From assembly GCA_035316325.1 (NCBI GenBank), contig DATHJB010000029.1:1-38307 (forward strand): a stretch of DNA of 38,307 nucleotides. The letters are read 5' to 3'. Within the stretch, counting starts at the first letter, position 1. Each line of letters opens with the position of its first letter. The stretch comes from Acidimicrobiales bacterium (GTDB lineage Bacteria > Actinomycetota > Acidimicrobiia > Acidimicrobiales > VFJN01). The notes below the pieces were generated by a model. It was not told where the DNA came from. It saw only the letters and a list, made by a program, of their open reading frames with translations, and searched no databases. Both the position numbers and the translations under genes were made by a program. Shown here in pieces: positions 31,598 through 38,307 of this stretch.

Positions 31598-32547
31598 CGG
31601 CGCGGTTCCCGTTCCCGGCCACGCCTGACGGCTGGTACCAGGTCGCCTACGGCCACGAGCTGGCGGCGGGCTCGGTCGTGCCGCTCCACTACTTCGGGCG
31701 CGAGCTGGTGGCCTACCGGGGTGCCGCCGACGGTGTGGTGCGGGTGCTCGACGCCTACTGCCCTCACCTCGGCGCCCACCTGGGCCACGGCGGCTGCGTG
31801 GAGGGCGACGACATCGTCTGCCCGTTCCACGGCTGGCGGTTCGACGGCGAGGGCCGCAACGTCGACGTCCCCTACAGCCGCCGGACCAACGGCAAGGCCC
31901 GCATCCCGGTGTGGCCGGTCGCCGAGGCCAACGGCGCGGTGTACGTGTGGTTCTCGGCGGAGGGTGGGCCGCCCACGTGGACGGTGCCACAGGTGCCGGA
32001 GTGCGACGACCCCGACCTGGTGTGGCAGGCCGGCGAGCGGTGGACCATGCGCACCCACGTGCAGGAGGTGATGGAGAACGTCGTCGACGTCGCCCACTTC
32101 CGGTTCGTGCACGGCACGTCGGGCTTCGGCGGCGTCGAGCTGGAGGAGGACGGTCCCCGCCTGCAGGCCACCGCCGCGGTCACCTTCGTGACACCCCGGG
32201 GCGACGTGGAGGGGGCGGTCATCTCCGAGCTGTGGGGCCTCGGCATCGACGTGGTGCGGCCCACCGGCATCCTGCGGGCGGCGGCGCTGTTCACGGTGAC
32301 GCCCGTCGACGACGAGACCGTCGAGTCGGGCTACACGTTCCTGGTGCCGAGGGCCAAGGACGGCGAGGGCATCAGCAACATCGGCCGCGGCCTCGTCGAC
32401 GACTTCCACAAGCAGGCCCGACAGGACGCCCCCATCTGGGAGCACAAGCTCTACCGCCCCACGCCCGCCCTCTCCCCGGACGACGGCCCGATCATGTCCT
32501 TCCGCCGCTGGTCCCGCCAGTTCTACCCGGAGCCCGTGCCGGCCTAG
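31594..32547 (+). CDS. Rieske non-heme iron oxygenase, KshA-like, second copy
   Basis: The 317-residue oxygenase has C56-P-H58 and C76-P-F-H79 as Rieske ligands, and the mononuclear iron site in ENVVDVAHFRFVHG (Asp 165, His 168, His 173). It is related to the 20679 enzyme (both end in FRRWSRQFYPE or RRWARRFYPE) but diverged, so a different position on the ring or a different intermediate is likely. As with the first copy, electrons must come from a reductase not present here. The GTG start overlaps the NTF2-like stop as GTGA. It is the last gene of the importer unit; 338 bases without a convincing gene follow. Confidence 0.92.
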   Translation: MTARFPFPATPDGWYQVAYGHELAAGSVVPLHYFGRELVAYRGAADGVVRVLDAYCPHLGAHLGHGGCVEGDDIVCPFHGWRFDGEGRNVDVPYSRRTNGKARIPVWPVAEANGAVYVWFSAEGGPPTWTVPQVPECDDPDLVWQAGERWTMRTHVQEVMENVVDVAHFRFVHGTSGFGGVELEEDGPRLQATAAVTFVTPRGDVEGAVISELWGLGIDVVRPTGILRAAALFTVTPVDDETVESGYTFLVPRAKDGEGISNIGRGLVDDFHKQARQDAPIWEHKLYRPTPALSPDDGPIMSFRRWSRQFYPEPVPA

Positions 32548-32885
32548 ACGACGGTTCCAAGGGGGGTTGGCGAGTCGTTTGTGGTCGTTTGGTTCTTCTT
32601 GAGTCGCCTGTGATCGGTCTCCGACGACGAATGACTCGACTGTGGTTTGGCGACTACAGATGACTCGGGACGGGACGGTCACCTCTGGCCGGGCGGTCGA
32701 GGCCATCGACGGTCTGTTCCGTGCGGTGCGTGGCGACTGAAAGGGTCGCCTGGCACCGGACGATCAGGCGGGTCGGGGCTCGATGCGGCAGGAGACGACC
32801 ATTTCGGTCGCCCGACGCCCCATGGTGCCAGGACCGACGACCCGTCGGCACGCCAGAAGAACGACCACCCCGTGGAACTCGGCGG
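32548..32885. other. Intergenic gap between convergent units
   Basis: No convincing gene is seen in these 338 bases. The composition is lower in GC and less codon-like than the flanks. ATGACTCG occurs twice 29 bases apart (32631 and 32660), and GAGTCG/GACTCG/GCGACT fragments recur. A 26-codon ORF from 32660 has no recognisable product. A hairpin is listed separately. None of the shared operator sites is present, in keeping with its position between two 3' ends. Confidence 0.6.
32731..32751. terminator. Candidate hairpin between convergent units
   Basis: GGCGAC (32732-32737) and GTCGCC (32745-32750) form a six-base-pair stem, extendable by a T-G pair, around a loop containing GAAAG. There is no T-tract. 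It could terminate transcription from either convergent unit, though it lies nearly 200 bases beyond the plus-strand stop. Confidence 0.3.
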
Positions 32886-33668
32886 TCAGCGGCCCTGCCA
32901 GATCGGGGGGCGCTTCTCGAGGAAGGCCTTCGGGCCCTCCTTCGCGTCGGCGGTGGCGAAGATGCGGTCGCTGTGGCGGGACTCGTTGTCGAAGGCGGCG
33001 TCGAGGTCGAGGGAGAGGCTCTCGATCGCCGACTGCTTGGTGGCGAACACGGCGAGGGGGGCGTTCGCGGCGATGCGGTGGGCGTAGTCGTAGGCGGCGT
33101 CGAGCAGCTCGTCGGCCGGCACCACCTTGTTGACCAGGCCGATCTCCAATGCCCGGGCGGCGTCGATCATGTCGGCGGTCAGCAGCAGCTCCATGGCGTG
33201 CGGGAAGGCGATCTGCCGCACCAGCCGCACGGTCGTCCCGCCGCCGGCGAAGAGGCCCCGCTTCGGCTCCATCACCGCGAAGCGGGCGTCGGGCGACGCC
33301 ACCCGGATGTCGGTCGAGCCCAGCATCTCGATGCCCCCGGCCACGCACACGCCGTTCACCGCCGCGATGATCGGCTTGTAGACCGGGAACCGGTGGAGCA
33401 CGGCGTGGACGGCCGTCTCCGCGTCCCAGCCGTCGGGCCGGGGCAGCTCGCCGGTGAGCTCGGGGATGAACCGCTTGAGGTCGGCGCCGGTGCAGAACGC
33501 CCGGCCCACCCCGGTGATCACCGCCACCCAGGCGGTGTCGTCGTCGCGGAACCGCACCCACGCCCCGTGCAGCGCGGCGAAGTGCTCCATGTCGAGCGAG
33601 TTGTGGGCCTCGGGCCGGTTGATGGTGATGGTGACGACGTGGTCGTCCTGCGTGTAGTCGATGGTCAC
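32886..33668 (-). CDS. Enoyl-CoA hydratase/isomerase family protein
   Basis: The 260-residue crotonase-fold protein has VTITINRPEAHNSLD, the oxyanion-hole segment VITGVGRAFCTGADLKRF and AAVNGVCVAGGIEMLGSTDIRVAS, then EPKRGLFAGGGTTVRL, and a C-terminal helix ending LEKRPPIWQGR. The GGG position is where many hydratases carry their second Glu, so it may be an isomerase or another crotonase activity rather than a classical hydratase. The GTG start at 33668 overlaps the stop of the upstream SDR as GTGA. It is the last of four minus-strand genes headed by two acyl-CoA dehydrogenases. Confidence 0.9.
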   Translation of the reverse strand: MTIDYTQDDHVVTITINRPEAHNSLDMEHFAALHGAWVRFRDDDTAWVAVITGVGRAFCTGADLKRFIPELTGELPRPDGWDAETAVHAVLHRFPVYKPIIAAVNGVCVAGGIEMLGSTDIRVASPDARFAVMEPKRGLFAGGGTTVRLVRQIAFPHAMELLLTADMIDAARALEIGLVNKVVPADELLDAAYDYAHRIAANAPLAVFATKQSAIESLSLDLDAAFDNESRHSDRIFATADAKEGPKAFLEKRPPIWQGR

Positions 33669-34393
33669 GAACCGAACCCCTTCCGACGGGCGGCCTCGGG
33701 GACCACCGGGTCCGGGGCGAAGGGCCCCTCCGCCGCGGCCTCCAACACGATCTCGGGCAGCACCACGCCGGGGTCGAGGCCGTCGAGGAAGGCGACGGCG
33801 GCGCCCACGTCGGCGGGCCGCAGCGTGTGCATCGGGAACGTGACCCGGTCGAGCATCGCCGTGTCGACCGGCGCCGGCACCAGCACGTGGACCTGCAGGC
33901 CGTCCCGGGCGACCTCGCCGGCCAGGGCCTGGGCGAAGGCGTTCATCCCCGCCTTCGACGCCGAGTAGGCGCTGCGCCCCTTCATCCCCGCCTTCGCGGC
34001 CGACGACGAGACGTAGACCAGGCGCCCGCCGGCCTGCATCTTGGGCAGCACCGCCGCGGTGACGACGTAGGTCGACCGCAGGTTGGCCCGGATGATCCGG
34101 TCGAAGCTGGCGACGGAATCCTTGCGGACGAAGGTGCCGTCGAGGATGCCGGCGGCGTGCACCAGGAAGTCGACCCGCTCCAGGGGCTCGACGACCGCGG
34201 CGAACTCGGTCTCGTCGGCGCTGTCGGCGGCGACCCAGCGGGCGCCCAGCTTGTCGGCCGCCTCCTGCAGCGGCCCGGCCCGGCGGGCGGTGAGCACCAC
34301 GTCGTAGCCCCGGCCGACGAGGGCCTCGGCGCAGGCGAAGCCGATGCCGCCGCTCCCGCCGGTGACGACCGCGACCCTGGCGTCCCCGCTCAT
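33665..34393 (-). CDS. SDR-family oxidoreductase
   Basis: The 242-residue SDR has VAVVTGGSGGIGFACAEAL at the start, VLTARRAG after beta2 (favouring NADP(H)), HAAGILDG, YVSSSAAKAG, catalytic YSASK, and a VPAPVDTAML loop. It is FabG/DltE-like with a C-terminal tail rich in Pro. The expected role is a hydroxy/keto conversion of a pathway intermediate, perhaps the 3-hydroxyacyl-CoA step of this unit. The ATG at 34393 overlaps the preceding dehydrogenase stop as ATGA; the frame is open further upstream only as a shadow. Confidence 0.9.
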   Translation of the reverse strand: MSGDARVAVVTGGSGGIGFACAEALVGRGYDVVLTARRAGPLQEAADKLGARWVAADSADETEFAAVVEPLERVDFLVHAAGILDGTFVRKDSVASFDRIIRANLRSTYVVTAAVLPKMQAGGRLVYVSSSAAKAGMKGRSAYSASKAGMNAFAQALAGEVARDGLQVHVLVPAPVDTAMLDRVTFPMHTLRPADVGAAVAFLDGLDPGVVLPEIVLEAAAEGPFAPDPVVPEAARRKGFGS

Positions 34394-35385
34394 GTCGACC
34401 CCGAAGCGGCTGGCGCCGGTGACGAGCCCTCGCCGAAGAGGCTGGAGAACCCGAGCTCCTCCACCGCCGCCAGCAGGTGCTCGGTGGTGGCCTCCAGTCC
34501 GCCGGGCAGCCGCAGCTGCGGCTGGACGTGGCGCGAGAGCACGGACAGGTCGTGCTCGTCGCAGAAGCCGATCGCCCCGTGGAGCTGGTGGCACGTGCGC
34601 AGCACCTGCTGGGCGCCCTCCACGGCGTTGACCCGCAGCGCCAGGGCGTCGACCAGGCGGTCGAGCGGCGCCACGCACAGCCGCCACGTGGTGAAGCCGG
34701 CCAGCTCCCGCAGCGCCCGGGCGGCGACGGTGGCGTCGGCGACCTGGAACTGCACGGCCTGGAACCCTGCCAGCGGCTGCCCGAACTGCTCGCGGCTGGT
34801 GACGTGGGCGGCGGTGGTCTCCAGCGCCCGCTCGAGCGTGCCCAGCACCCGCCAGGCATCGAGGGCCAGCGTCAGTGCCGCCGGGAACGTCAGGTCGCGG
34901 TCGGGGGTCTCGGCGTCGAGTCGCAGGTCGGTGACGAACGGCCCGAGCTTGGTGCCCAGCACCGGTCCGGAGGGCGCCCCGGTCCACGCCCGGCCGCCGT
35001 CGAGGGTGGCCAGCTGCCAGGTGGGGAAGAGGTCGCCGTGGTCGGCTCGGGGCAGCTCCGGATCCACCACTGCGATCGGCCGCTCGGTGCCGTCGGGCGA
35101 GGCGAGCACGGCGGCGAGCGGGTAGGGCAGCGCCACCCGCCCGGCGGCCCGGCACAGCTCGCCCGCGGCCAGCGCCACGTCGGCGTCGATGTCGCCGTCG
35201 TCCGGGCCCAGGGGCAGGGGCAGGTCGAACGCGCCCAGGCCGGCGAGCAGCGGCGCCACGACGGTCGCGCGCACCGCCGGGTCGGCCTCGGCCCGGCGGG
35301 CCAGCTCCACCCCACCGGCGTCGGCGAACGCCCGCCGCGCGGTCGCCCCGAACTCGGCGGCGACCTCGGGGAGCTCCAGGTTCAC
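34390..35385 (-). CDS. Acyl-CoA dehydrogenase, partner subunit
   Basis: The 331-residue protein has a reduced N-terminal and middle region and a C-terminal helical domain with TSREQFGQPLAGFQAVQFQVADATVAARAL and HQLHGAIGFCDEHDLSVLSRHVQ. No YEGT-like motif or helix-G Glu is evident, as in the partner subunits of heteromeric acyl-CoA dehydrogenases. It is shorter than the 366-residue partner at 14084. It probably forms a complex with the preceding gene product (overlap GTGA). Start GTG at 35385 gives VNLELPEVAAEFG; the open frame further upstream is a shadow. Confidence 0.88.
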   Translation of the reverse strand: MNLELPEVAAEFGATARRAFADAGGVELARRAEADPAVRATVVAPLLAGLGAFDLPLPLGPDDGDIDADVALAAGELCRAAGRVALPYPLAAVLASPDGTERPIAVVDPELPRADHGDLFPTWQLATLDGGRAWTGAPSGPVLGTKLGPFVTDLRLDAETPDRDLTFPAALTLALDAWRVLGTLERALETTAAHVTSREQFGQPLAGFQAVQFQVADATVAARALRELAGFTTWRLCVAPLDRLVDALALRVNAVEGAQQVLRTCHQLHGAIGFCDEHDLSVLSRHVQPQLRLPGGLEATTEHLLAAVEELGFSSLFGEGSSPAPAASGST

Positions 35386-36539
35386 TTCGGGCTCCCGTTG
35401 AGCGCCGCTCTGGCCACCAGCATCCGCTGGATCTCGATCGTGCCCGAGGCGACGGTGGCCGCCTGGGCGTAGCGCCAGTGGTCCTCGACCGCGCCCTGGA
35501 GCACGGGGTGGGTGCCGTGGCGGTCGTCGAGCGACCGGCCGCCCAGCGCCTCGAACAGCACCTCGGCGACGTCCTGGTCGCACAGGGTGACGGCGACGCG
35601 GGCGATGCTGGCGTCGGCGTCGTTCACCCGGCCCTTGTCCTGCGCGTCGATCACCCGGTAGGCGAGCAGCGTCGCCACCCGCACCTGCACGAGGGCGCGC
35701 GCCCAGCGGGCCCGCAGCCCGCCCGGCAGGTCGTGCCAGCGGTCGCCCAGCGCCTGGCGCAGCAGGGTGAGCAGCCGGTCGCAGCGGGCGTAGCGGGCGA
35801 TGCCCACCCGCTCGAACTTGAGGGCCTCCCGGATGACGGTCCAGCCCTGGCCGATCTCGCCCAGCACGTCCTCCGGCCCGACGTGCACCTCGTCGAGGAA
35901 CATCTCGTTGAGGTGGTGCGGGCCCAGCATCGACGCGATGGGCCGGGCGGTGATGCCCTCGCGCTCCATCGGCACCAGGAACATGGTGATGCCGTGGTGC
36001 TTGTCGGGCGAGGTGCGGGCGGCGAGGATGCACCATTGGGCCATGAGGGCGTAGGACGTCCAGATCTTCTGGCCGGAGATGCGCCAGCCCCCCGACGGGT
36101 CGGGCTGCGCCCGGGTGGTGAGCGACGCCAGGTCCGAACCGGCGTCGGGCTCGCTGAAGCCCTGGCACCAGATGACGTCGCCCGCTGCGATCGGGGGCAG
36201 GTGCTGCGCCTGCTGCTCGGCGGTGCCGAAGCGCATGATGGCGGGGCCGACCCAGTTGATCCCCATGTACTGGGCGCCGCGGGGTTCGTGGTGGGCCCAC
36301 ATCTCCTCGCGGACGATGGTCTGCTCCCACACGGAGCCGTCGCCGCCCCCGTTCTCCTTGGGCCAGGCCATGGCCAGCAGGCCCTCGGCGGCCAGGAGCT
36401 TGCAGAAGCGCTGGGCGACGGCGAGGTCCTCGGGGTCGTCGGTGAACGCCCCCAGGAAGTCGTCGGGCACGTGCTCGTCGATGAGCTCCCGGAGCCGGTG
36501 TCGGAGCGCCTCGGCCCTCTCTCCAAGCACGTAGTCCAT
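35382..36539 (-). CDS. Acyl-CoA dehydrogenase, catalytic-type subunit
   Basis: The 385-residue protein has GFSEPDAGSDLASL (127-140), WRISGQKIWTSYA, FLDEVHVGPEDVLGE, and VASGTIEIQRMLVA near the end. As in the 15184 enzyme, the YEGT Glu is missing, and a Glu at 243 in KFERVGIARY sits at the helix-G position used by isovaleryl-type dehydrogenases. It would desaturate an acyl-CoA, with electrons to ETF. The ATG at 36539 has AGGAG four bases upstream. It heads the unit with its partner subunit, an SDR and a crotonase-fold protein, and is divergent from the ligase-NTF2 fusion across operator H. Confidence 0.92.
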   Translation of the reverse strand: MDYVLGERAEALRHRLRELIDEHVPDDFLGAFTDDPEDLAVAQRFCKLLAAEGLLAMAWPKENGGGDGSVWEQTIVREEMWAHHEPRGAQYMGINWVGPAIMRFGTAEQQAQHLPPIAAGDVIWCQGFSEPDAGSDLASLTTRAQPDPSGGWRISGQKIWTSYALMAQWCILAARTSPDKHHGITMFLVPMEREGITARPIASMLGPHHLNEMFLDEVHVGPEDVLGEIGQGWTVIREALKFERVGIARYARCDRLLTLLRQALGDRWHDLPGGLRARWARALVQVRVATLLAYRVIDAQDKGRVNDADASIARVAVTLCDQDVAEVLFEALGGRSLDDRHGTHPVLQGAVEDHWRYAQAATVASGTIEIQRMLVARAALNGSPK

Positions 36540-36576
36540 GTCGCTCCTGTTTCGGTCCGCCAGCTGGTAACTTCCC

Positions 36577-36598
36577 TATCTTACATAAGATACTGTTG
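36577..36598. promoter_or_regulatory. Divergent promoter region with operator site H (36577-36592)
   Basis: TATC-TTACATAA-GATA, a perfect inverted repeat TATCTTA-CA-TAAGATA. Because of the symmetry a TAAGAT box exists on both strands. On the plus strand it is seven bases before the ATG at 36599, so the ligase fusion is probably leaderless. The minus-strand dehydrogenase has a leader of about 30 bases with AGGAG. Confidence 0.7.
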
Positions 36599-38307
36599 AT
36601 GGCTCAGGCGACGGGGGGACGAGACATGGACGCAGCGACCGATACCTCGGCGACGCTCGACGCGGCGCGCCGCATGTCGCACGGCGAGCAGCTGGCACGC
36701 GTCGCCCGCCAGCACCCCGACGACGTGGCGTTCACGTGCCAGGGAGTCGGCCGCACCTTCGCCGAGATCGACGAGCGCGTCACCCGGCTGGCCCGGGCCC
36801 TGGCCGACCGCGGCGTCACCGCCGGCGATCGCGTGGCGCTGCTCATGGGCAACAGCATCGAGCTCGTGGAGGCGCTCTTCGCCGGCTGGCGGCTGGGCGC
36901 CATCGTCGTGCCCGTCAACTTCCGGCTCGTGGCCCGGGAGGTGGCGTTCATCCTCGACGACAGCGGCGCCCGGGCCGTGGTGGTGGACGAGGACCTCGCC
37001 CCGCTCGTGCCCCCGCTCGACACGGTGATCGTGGTGGGCCGCGACTACGAGGACGTGCTCGCCGCGTCGTCCCCCGAGCCGCTGACCGTCGACGTCGCCG
37101 AGAGCGCACCCGCGCTGATCATGTACACCTCCGGCACCACCGGCCGGCCCAAGGGCGCGGTGCTCACCCACTTCAACCTGGTGGTCCAGACCTTCAACTC
37201 GATGGTCCAGCAAGGCATCCAGGGCCGCGACGAGGTGTGGTACGCCAACTTCCCGCTGTTCCACATCGGCGGCCTCGTCGGCATCCTGCCCTACGTCATG
37301 GCCGGCGGCCGCTCGGTGATCCTCCCCTCGGGCGCCTGGGACGCCGTCGCCACCGTCGACGAGCTCGAGCGCGAGAGCGTCACCGGCTGCGTCTTCGTCG
37401 GCATGCAGTGGGACGAGGTGTGCGACGCCGCCGCGGGACGGGCCGCCCGGCTGCGGCTGCGGCGGGCGTCGTGGGGCGCCGCGGGCACACCGGTCCACGT
37501 GCTGCAGAAGATGCACCGCACGTTCCCCGGCGTGTCGATCTTCAGCTTCTTCGGCCAGACCGAGATGAGCCCGGTCACCTGCGTGCTCATGGCCGCCGAC
37601 GCCGAGCGCAAGCAGGGCTCGGTGGGCCGGCCGATCATCAACGTCGAGGCCCGCATCGTCGACCCCGACATGCACGACGTCGCCCCGGGCGAGGTGGGGG
37701 AGATCGTCTACCGGGCGCCCACCGTGATGCTCGGCTACTGGAACATGCCCGAGGCCGACGCCGAGGCGTTCGCCGGCGGCTGGTTCCACTCCGGCGACCT
37801 GTGCCGGATCGACGACGAGGGCTACATCTACGTCGTCGACCGCAAGAAGGACATGATCATCTCGGGCGGCGAGAACATCTACTGCCCCGAGGTGGAGGCG
37901 GTGATCGCCGAGCACCCGGCCGTCGCCGAGGTGGCGGTGATCGGCGTGCCCCACGAGCGCTGGGGCGAGACCCCGCTGGCCGTCGTCGTCCCGGCCGACC
38001 CGGCCGCGCCGCCCACCAGCGACGAGATCGTGGCGTGGTGCCGGGAGCGCCTCGCCTCCTACAAGAAGCCGTCGGGGGTGGTCGTGGTCGACGCCCTGCC
38101 CCGGAACGCCACCGGGAAGGTGCTCAAGCCGGCCCTCCGTGAGCGGTACCGCGGCGGCGACGTCCCCAGCGAGAAGGAGCCTGACATGCCGGTGATCGAG
38201 CGGTTCGTGGAGTGCTACGCGGCCCGGGACTGGGACGGCCTCGCCGAGTGCCTGTCCGACGACGGCTTCGAGCGCATCGGCCCGTACGTCGACGTGATCG
38301 GCAGCAA
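36599..38307 (+). CDS. Acyl-CoA ligase fused in frame to an NTF2-like domain (partial at the right edge)
   Basis: The frame is open from the ATG at 36599 to the window end (569 codons seen). Residues 1-520 are a complete adenylate-forming ligase: YTSGTTGRPKG at 176-186, FGQTEMSPVT, WFHSGDLC, VVDRKKDMIISGGENIY, and the catalytic Lys 507 in NATGKVLK. After a short linker (GGDVPSEKEPD) the same frame continues at residue 530 into MPVIERFVECYAARDWDGLAE, matching the start of the NTF2-like protein at 31214. No stop separates the parts. Remarkably, AAGGAG lies six bases before the internal ATG at 38186, so the second domain may also be made alone. An ATG at 36626 is an alternative start. It is divergent from the dehydrogenase unit. 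Confidence 0.85.
   Translation, partial: MAQATGGRDMDAATDTSATLDAARRMSHGEQLARVARQHPDDVAFTCQGVGRTFAEIDERVTRLARALADRGVTAGDRVALLMGNSIELVEALFAGWRLGAIVVPVNFRLVAREVAFILDDSGARAVVVDEDLAPLVPPLDTVIVVGRDYEDVLAASSPEPLTVDVAESAPALIMYTSGTTGRPKGAVLTHFNLVVQTFNSMVQQGIQGRDEVWYANFPLFHIGGLVGILPYVMAGGRSVILPSGAWDAVATVDELERESVTGCVFVGMQWDEVCDAAAGRAARLRLRRASWGAAGTPVHVLQKMHRTFPGVSIFSFFGQTEMSPVTCVLMAADAERKQGSVGRPIINVEARIVDPDMHDVAPGEVGEIVYRAPTVMLGYWNMPEADAEAFAGGWFHSGDLCRIDDEGYIYVVDRKKDMIISGGENIYCPEVEAVIAEHPAVAEVAVIGVPHERWGETPLAVVVPADPAAPPTSDEIVAWCRERLASYKKPSGVVVVDALPRNATGKVLKPALRERYRGGDVPSEKEPDMPVIERFVECYAARDWDGLAECLSDDGFERIGPYVDVIGS
38174..38188 (+). promoter_or_regulatory. Internal ribosome-binding site and ATG inside the ligase-NTF2 frame
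   Basis: AAGGAG (38174-38179), six bases, then ATG (38186), in frame with the upstream ligase. The spacing is ideal for initiation, and the encoded sequence from here is exactly one NTF2-like domain. It may yield a free NTF2-like protein besides the fusion. Confidence 0.5.

Noticed and set aside
4685..36592. The shared repeat is only a common -10 promoter box
   Set aside because: Some copies overlap -10 candidates, but the conserved two-arm pattern with a fixed eight-base spacer extends over 16-22 bases and occurs in both orientations relative to genes. A simple hexamer would not explain that.
36736..38142. A 468-codon plus-strand frame over the last CoA ligase
   Set aside because: Arg/Gly/Pro/Ala-rich frame-shifted copy of the ligase; all ligase motifs are in the other frame, which stays open to the window end.
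1..38307. CRISPR arrays, tRNA or rRNA genes, insertion sequences
   Set aside because: Reading through the window showed no regularly spaced repeats, no tRNA- or rRNA-like segments and no transposase or integrase frames.

Overview
The window is about 38.3 kb of very GC-rich DNA. It has strong G/C bias at third codon positions, many GTG starts, gene ends overlapping as ATGA or GTGA, leaderless-looking promoters, F420-type enzymes and an abundance of acyl-CoA ligases, acyl-CoA dehydrogenases and SDRs. This fits an actinobacterium, possibly of the Acidimicrobiia type. The species cannot be named from the sequence.

Layout. Positions 1-4.6 kb (all minus strand) look like general genome content: a secreted protein and a lipoprotein, then a four-gene unit with a KhtTU-like cation/proton antiporter and its RCK subunit, then a small membrane protein. 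From about 4.68 kb to the right edge everything belongs to one large catabolic locus built of many short transcription units: EthD-SDR; amidohydrolase-LivK-CoA ligase; divergent enoyl-CoA hydratase / CoA ligase; divergent LLM oxidoreductase / (NTF2-like, two acyl-CoA dehydrogenases, alpha-methylacyl-CoA racemase, PNPOx-like); amidohydrolase - class II aldolase-like - SDR; Rieske oxygenase - CoA ligase - (small ORF) - Hsd4A-like SDR - metallo-beta-lactamase; divergent GntR/FadR-type regulator / (LivK, fused LivHM, LivG, LivF, NTF2-like, second Rieske oxygenase); divergent (two acyl-CoA dehydrogenases, SDR, enoyl-CoA hydratase) / CoA ligase fused in frame to an NTF2-like domain, which runs off the window.

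Working together (inference): an ABC importer of the branched-chain amino acid type takes up a hydrophobic carboxylic acid. Several ligases make its CoA thioester. The racemase, acyl-CoA dehydrogenase pairs, hydratases and Hsd4A-like dehydrogenase shorten a methyl-branched chain. Two Rieske oxygenases, SDRs, amidohydrolases and small alpha+beta proteins act on a ring system. This resembles steroid, bile-acid or terpenoid catabolism, but no ketosteroid dehydrogenase, ring-cleavage dioxygenase, thiolase or Rieske reductase lies in the window, so the substrate is open.

The most striking observation is a shared AT-rich inverted repeat, close to TATC-N8-GATA, found once in each of the eight promoter regions of the catabolic locus and not seen elsewhere in the window. 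It looks like the operator of a dedicated regulon, and it often overlaps the -10 box or even the start codon.
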